This document shows positions 60,451-64,000 of a DNA stretch of 64,000 bases, piece after piece (within the stretch, counting starts at the first letter, position 1; each line of letters starts with the position of its first letter). The stretch is from Phytoseiulus persimilis (lineage: Eukaryota > Arthropoda > Arachnida > Mesostigmata > Phytoseiidae). The notes under the pieces were generated by a model. That model was not told where the DNA came from, ran no database searches, and worked only from the letters and a program-made list of their open reading frames with translations. A program made the translations under genes and the position numbers. Where the stretch lies: the NCBI GenBank assembly GCA_037576195.1, contig CM075102.1, forward strand, positions 41,474,745-41,538,744. The letters are read 5' to 3'.

Positions 60451-63400
60451 TTGCTGCGGGAAATCTATACGTCATCCAAAAATGAAATCATCGAACTATG
60501 GAAGGTGCACTCTACAGACTCGAATCCAATGTTCTCCTCCACGGTCCGTTTGTTCCGCCGGGGTCCACTACTCTGCATTTCCTGATTCTATGTCTTCAAC
60601 TGTCTTTATCTTTACTCTAATCTCTAATTCTCTATCAAGTCAAAATGTAACACTCAAGAGGAAAGCTCCACGAGAAACTCATTCCGAGCAATGATGAAGA
60701 AGATGTTCTTACACCTAGCTGAGCCATCTCAGCGGTGGGGTGCAGCCATCTGTCCTGAGCAGAGAAATTCGAGGCGCTCTGAAGCTGCTTCCTTTTCCGT
60801 ATGATCTGAAATCCGAACTGAGCATGGAGAAAGAAAGCTTCTGCCCCTGATAGAAATGCCTTACAGTGACCGCGATATAGATCATTTCCATCCGGCGGAC
60901 TGAGTTATAATTCGAGCTGCCATGAGATAGGGAGATCACTCTCTACCTGCAGTTTCCGTCAAGCATATCGCTCCCACAATCTCGAAGTTTGAGTACGAAT
61001 GTTTCTCTTCCTATTCTATTCAGGATAGACCGAACTCGATGAAAATTGTTAGACTTCGCCAATTTTCGAAGTACAAATGCTGTTCCCAGCGTTCCGTTCA
61101 CAGCACGGTCGACTCTGGCGTCCAACAAGTGAGGACAATCTCCAAGGAACGATCCAGGTCTTCGAGCTGTCTTGGCGCTCGCTGACGGAATGTTCACGTT
61201 CGAAAGGACTCCTGTACTCTTTACTCCAGATATTCCATGAATCCCATTCGACAAAAAGTCCGCGTGGGCAGACTCAGAGTCCAGGCTGATGGACGCTTAG
61301 CGGCGAGCGGCCGGTTCTCATTGAGGGGAGCTTGGTTGTATTCCTCGCCTACAAGGATGAGGCAGCTCTCGGCGCGCGTTTCTCCCGACGTCACGGCTTT
61401 CACACTCGAATGCAACCGAGATGCAGCAAATTCGCAGGCGGGGCGAATCGAGTGTCTGAAACGGGGCCCAAACTTCCAAGTTTCTCAGTATTCCGTCGGA
61501 TTCGGATCTCCGAGGGATTTAGCGGTGTAGAAAGTCTCCGAAACATGGGACGGATGCATCCAATGTCCATTTGTGGCCCACGGATGAATTTCGTCCTCGT
61601 CACTTGACTCCCGGTATGAACATGATGGCGACACTCGGCGAATGAGTGGGTGTCTCACAGAACCCTCCGAAATTCGGATTCAGCGCGCTCAGTTTCCGTC
61701 TGCAGGAATGCATTCATTAGCTGATCGCCGGGACTGTGATACGGACCCCGACGTTTTGCATCTGGGCTCTTCAATTGTTTTCCTGATACTGCTGGCCTTA
61801 AACTCTGCTCGCTGTCTGAACTCTCCGCAAGGAGATTTCTCGCTGAAAACAGTTGAGCCCTCATGCTGGTGAGTCGATACTATCACGGGCGGACCCTTGG
61901 ATCCTGCGTCGGAGGCCCTTCCAGATATTGCGGCCCCCAATATCAATGTGCAGGGTCCAGCATTTCTCACGAGAAAGGAAAACCTGGTCGCGCGCTTGTT
62001 CGCCGGAGCTGATCTCAGCCCGGTCGCCAGAAAAAATGATATTTACTAGGTCGGGAGTCGGCTGCTTCTGTAATTCCGGTGCTATATAGGAGGGTTCCCA
62101 CGTGTGTACGAAACCGCTCACCGAAGTCTGAGGAAATGCTAACCCATAAGACGCTGACTGGAAACTACCCAATTTATGATGGGAGAACAAAAACGGTGAA
62201 ACAAGAAGATTACAGAAGAAACAACGGATAATGAAGTTCGAGCGAAGGAAAAAAACATCGTACTTCCACGGGGGAGGGCGCTGAATCCGGAGAGTCCATT
62301 TCTGTGGGAACCATCAAAACACCACCGACACGAATAATCACACTTTGCTCCTTGTTAGAAGCATTCGAGAACTCGTCCATTTCGTCTTCCCAGGACGATC
62401 TTCGGGACCGCGCACGAGTGTAGTTTCTCATGAGAAGATTTGAAGAGTGTTCCGGGAAATTCTGAATTCTGATGGTCTCACGTGTCGTTCACGCAGATTT
62501 CTCGTGGGATCTCTTCTACTAAGATGAAGTTTCATCAATTTTCATGAAATATTCGCTCTCGAGGGAGAAGGATTTGATCAACATGGAACTCGCTGACAGC
62601 TAGACGCGATCAAGAAGTTTTCTCGTAAATGTCGGGCTCACCACCCGTGGAAGAGTCAAGGTTTTGCTCGCCGAAAAATCTCCGAACACCTCACCGACTC
62701 AATGCACAGGTGCGAAAAAGTTGAGAATTCTGGAACCTCCGGAAGATGGGCTTTCTTTGTGAGCAAGACTCATCATCCCGTCGCCCGGATTAATTCGATC
62801 AGGTGGAAATGAGATCAAACGCTTGGAGCGAACAAAATGTTTCAGAGCTTCACTCCATTCTCTACAGCTCCTTTCGCTCGGTTCCGATGGATTCTGAAGG
62901 ACAATTAGTTATGCTCATCGCGTCTCCGCTCTGGAACGATTTGCCGCGTTTTCACCGGAGTGGAGCTGAAGAGGCTTCAAGGAAGGATTTTCTTCCGTTA
63001 CCGAGATCCTTCAGTGAGAATCTGTTTCGACTGCAGCGTGGAGCTGCCTCAGTGCAATGATGCGAATCTGTCTGAAATCTGGTTTTCAGTTAGCCTTCAG
63101 TGGATTCGATGAAGTCACGTTTGGGTCACTAACTTCTGAAAGTTTACTCAGAAAAAAAGCCGAGCGAATTGTCGAGGAGCGACGATATCTTTGTCCACTG
63201 TCGCCGGTCGTCTGAGGAGAAGCAACCGAAGATTCCGGCGTTCAGAGGAGCTTGAAGAACAAGAGCGGAGAAGACTCGCGTCGTCGGGCACAATCGTTGC
63301 CAGAAAAGTGGAGAAGGAAGGAGGGAGAAAAAAAACGGGTCAGTAATTTCGCTGATACACTTTATTAGGCTGACGTGTATTTTTAATATGAGTTCGGAAT

Positions 63401-64000
63401 TGGCACTTGGTCACGACGGCGCGGCGACCGTTGAACAATCGCCCGCGACGATTCTTCTATTCTTAGGCAGCGGGAAATCGCCCGGCACGCGCCGTCGTAC
63501 ATTTATGGAAATAGAATGAGAGCTGTACAAAATAAATAGACATCACCAACGATGCTCTGTTGTCCCATCACGGCGGTCGCCTTCATCGAGCTTCGACGTA
63601 GACCCCCGATTGATATCCTTTTTCCTTTCCTCCCAGACGCCCCATCGTTCCCAGGGAGCGTTCACTGTTCTGCGGCGGCGCATGCCTCGGCTTCCCAGGG
63701 TAATGTAGCTGTTGTTGGGGGATTTCCAGGCTGCTGAGATTGTATCGTATACTCGGTATCGCGCACAGAGTCCGACCCCGGAGCCAAGGCTGAGGAGATA
63801 AAACCACTTGAAAAGCGCTGGATCGTAAGCCCCTGACCATCGATGAGAAGGGAAGAACCACCGGGATCCGTCCGTTCCGGCGCGAGCGATTGAGATTTAA
63901 GCTCTGAATGAATTTGTTCGGTTTCTCTCCGGCCGACTGACCGACCGAACGAACGACAGCGGCATCTTTCAACCGGCTTTGTTTGCAACGTAGCGTCGGT
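60451..64000. other. Right-hand region without recognised genes
   Basis: No coding exon resembling a known family over 3.5 kb. There is an AATAAA-type string on the plus strand near 63529 (CAAAATAAATAG) and a TTTATT near 63360 that would be AATAAA on the minus strand, so 3' ends of flanking genes may lie around 63.3-63.6 kb. Open stretches at 63583-63988 (minus) overlap in two frames and resemble nothing. The last 450 bases are GC-richer and could be a UTR or promoter of a gene beyond the window. Confidence 0.35.

Noticed and set aside
61221-61607. Overlapping frames on both strands near 61.2-61.6 kb
   Set aside because: All are short, mutually overlapping and without family resemblance. A 13-base match (GGCTGATGGACGC) to the edge of the MULE frame at 58.84 kb is too short to call a repeat.
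1-64000. CRISPR arrays, bacterial operons, prophage or integrated virus, rRNA and tRNA genes
   Set aside because: No regularly spaced direct repeats, no ribosome-binding-site gene clusters, no viral polymerase or capsid motifs, and no tRNA T-loop with matching acceptor stem was seen. A covariance-model scan (tRNAscan-SE, Rfam) would be decisive for RNA genes and was not possible here.

Overview
The window reads as a gene-dense stretch of an animal nuclear genome, most likely a chelicerate and plausibly a predatory (phytoseiid) mite. Base composition looks close to 50% GC by eye. Spliced genes with short GT-AG introns (about 45 to 250 bases) lie on both strands, with AATAAA poly(A) signals, no bacterial operons and no ribosome-binding sites. 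The mite assignment is an inference from compactness, base composition, atypical ionotropic receptors and divergent arthropod-like paralogues; no marker gene here fixes the species. Exon joins were worked out by hand from similarity to remembered family proteins plus splice-site phase, and in every multi-exon gene listed the summed exon lengths keep one frame.

Layout. 1-168: probable end of an unidentified plus-strand gene. 2.7-16.3 kb (+): a class IIa histone deacetylase (HDAC4/5/7/9 type) in at least 15 coding exons, with a 4.8 kb intron. 18.7-19.7 kb (-): cytosolic-type sulfotransferase. 22.3-23.8 kb (+): intronless TMEM209-like nuclear-envelope protein. 25.2-26.1 kb (+): Rab8/10-like small GTPase. 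27.5-28.1 kb (-): small secreted immunoglobulin-domain protein. 30.1-33.0 kb (+): microsomal cytochrome P450. 33.5-34.9 kb (-): tetraspanin, convergent with the P450. 36.4-41.4 kb (-): Rab3GAP2, the non-catalytic Rab3GAP subunit. 41.9-43.0 kb (+): CIAPIN1/anamorsin, divergent from it.

43.4-48.5 kb (-): two tandem ionotropic-receptor genes with near-identical exon architecture. 48.9-49.6 kb (-): BUD31 splicing factor. 51.0-55.6 kb (+): PTCD1, a mitochondrial pentatricopeptide protein, with an entire intronless CIAO3 (NARFL/Nar1) gene lying inside its second intron on the same strand. 58.8-60.2 kb: a decayed MULE-type transposase followed by a 75-78 base tandem repeat. 60.5-64 kb: no recognisable gene.

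Functionally the genes are mostly unrelated housekeeping and detoxification/sensory loci. Two belong to one pathway: CIAPIN1 (early electron donor) and CIAO3 (late targeting step) both serve cytosolic iron-sulfur protein assembly, but they are 9 kb apart and not co-transcribed. A Rab GTPase and the Rab regulator Rab3GAP2 also share the window, probably by chance. The most interesting items are the nested CIAO3 gene, the BUD31-PTCD1 neighbourhood (also adjacent in vertebrates), a tyrosine in the HDAC4 active-site loop where vertebrate class IIa enzymes carry histidine, and the duplicated receptors, one of which has shifted from a GT to a GC splice donor. No wholly new type of system could be supported from sequence reading alone.
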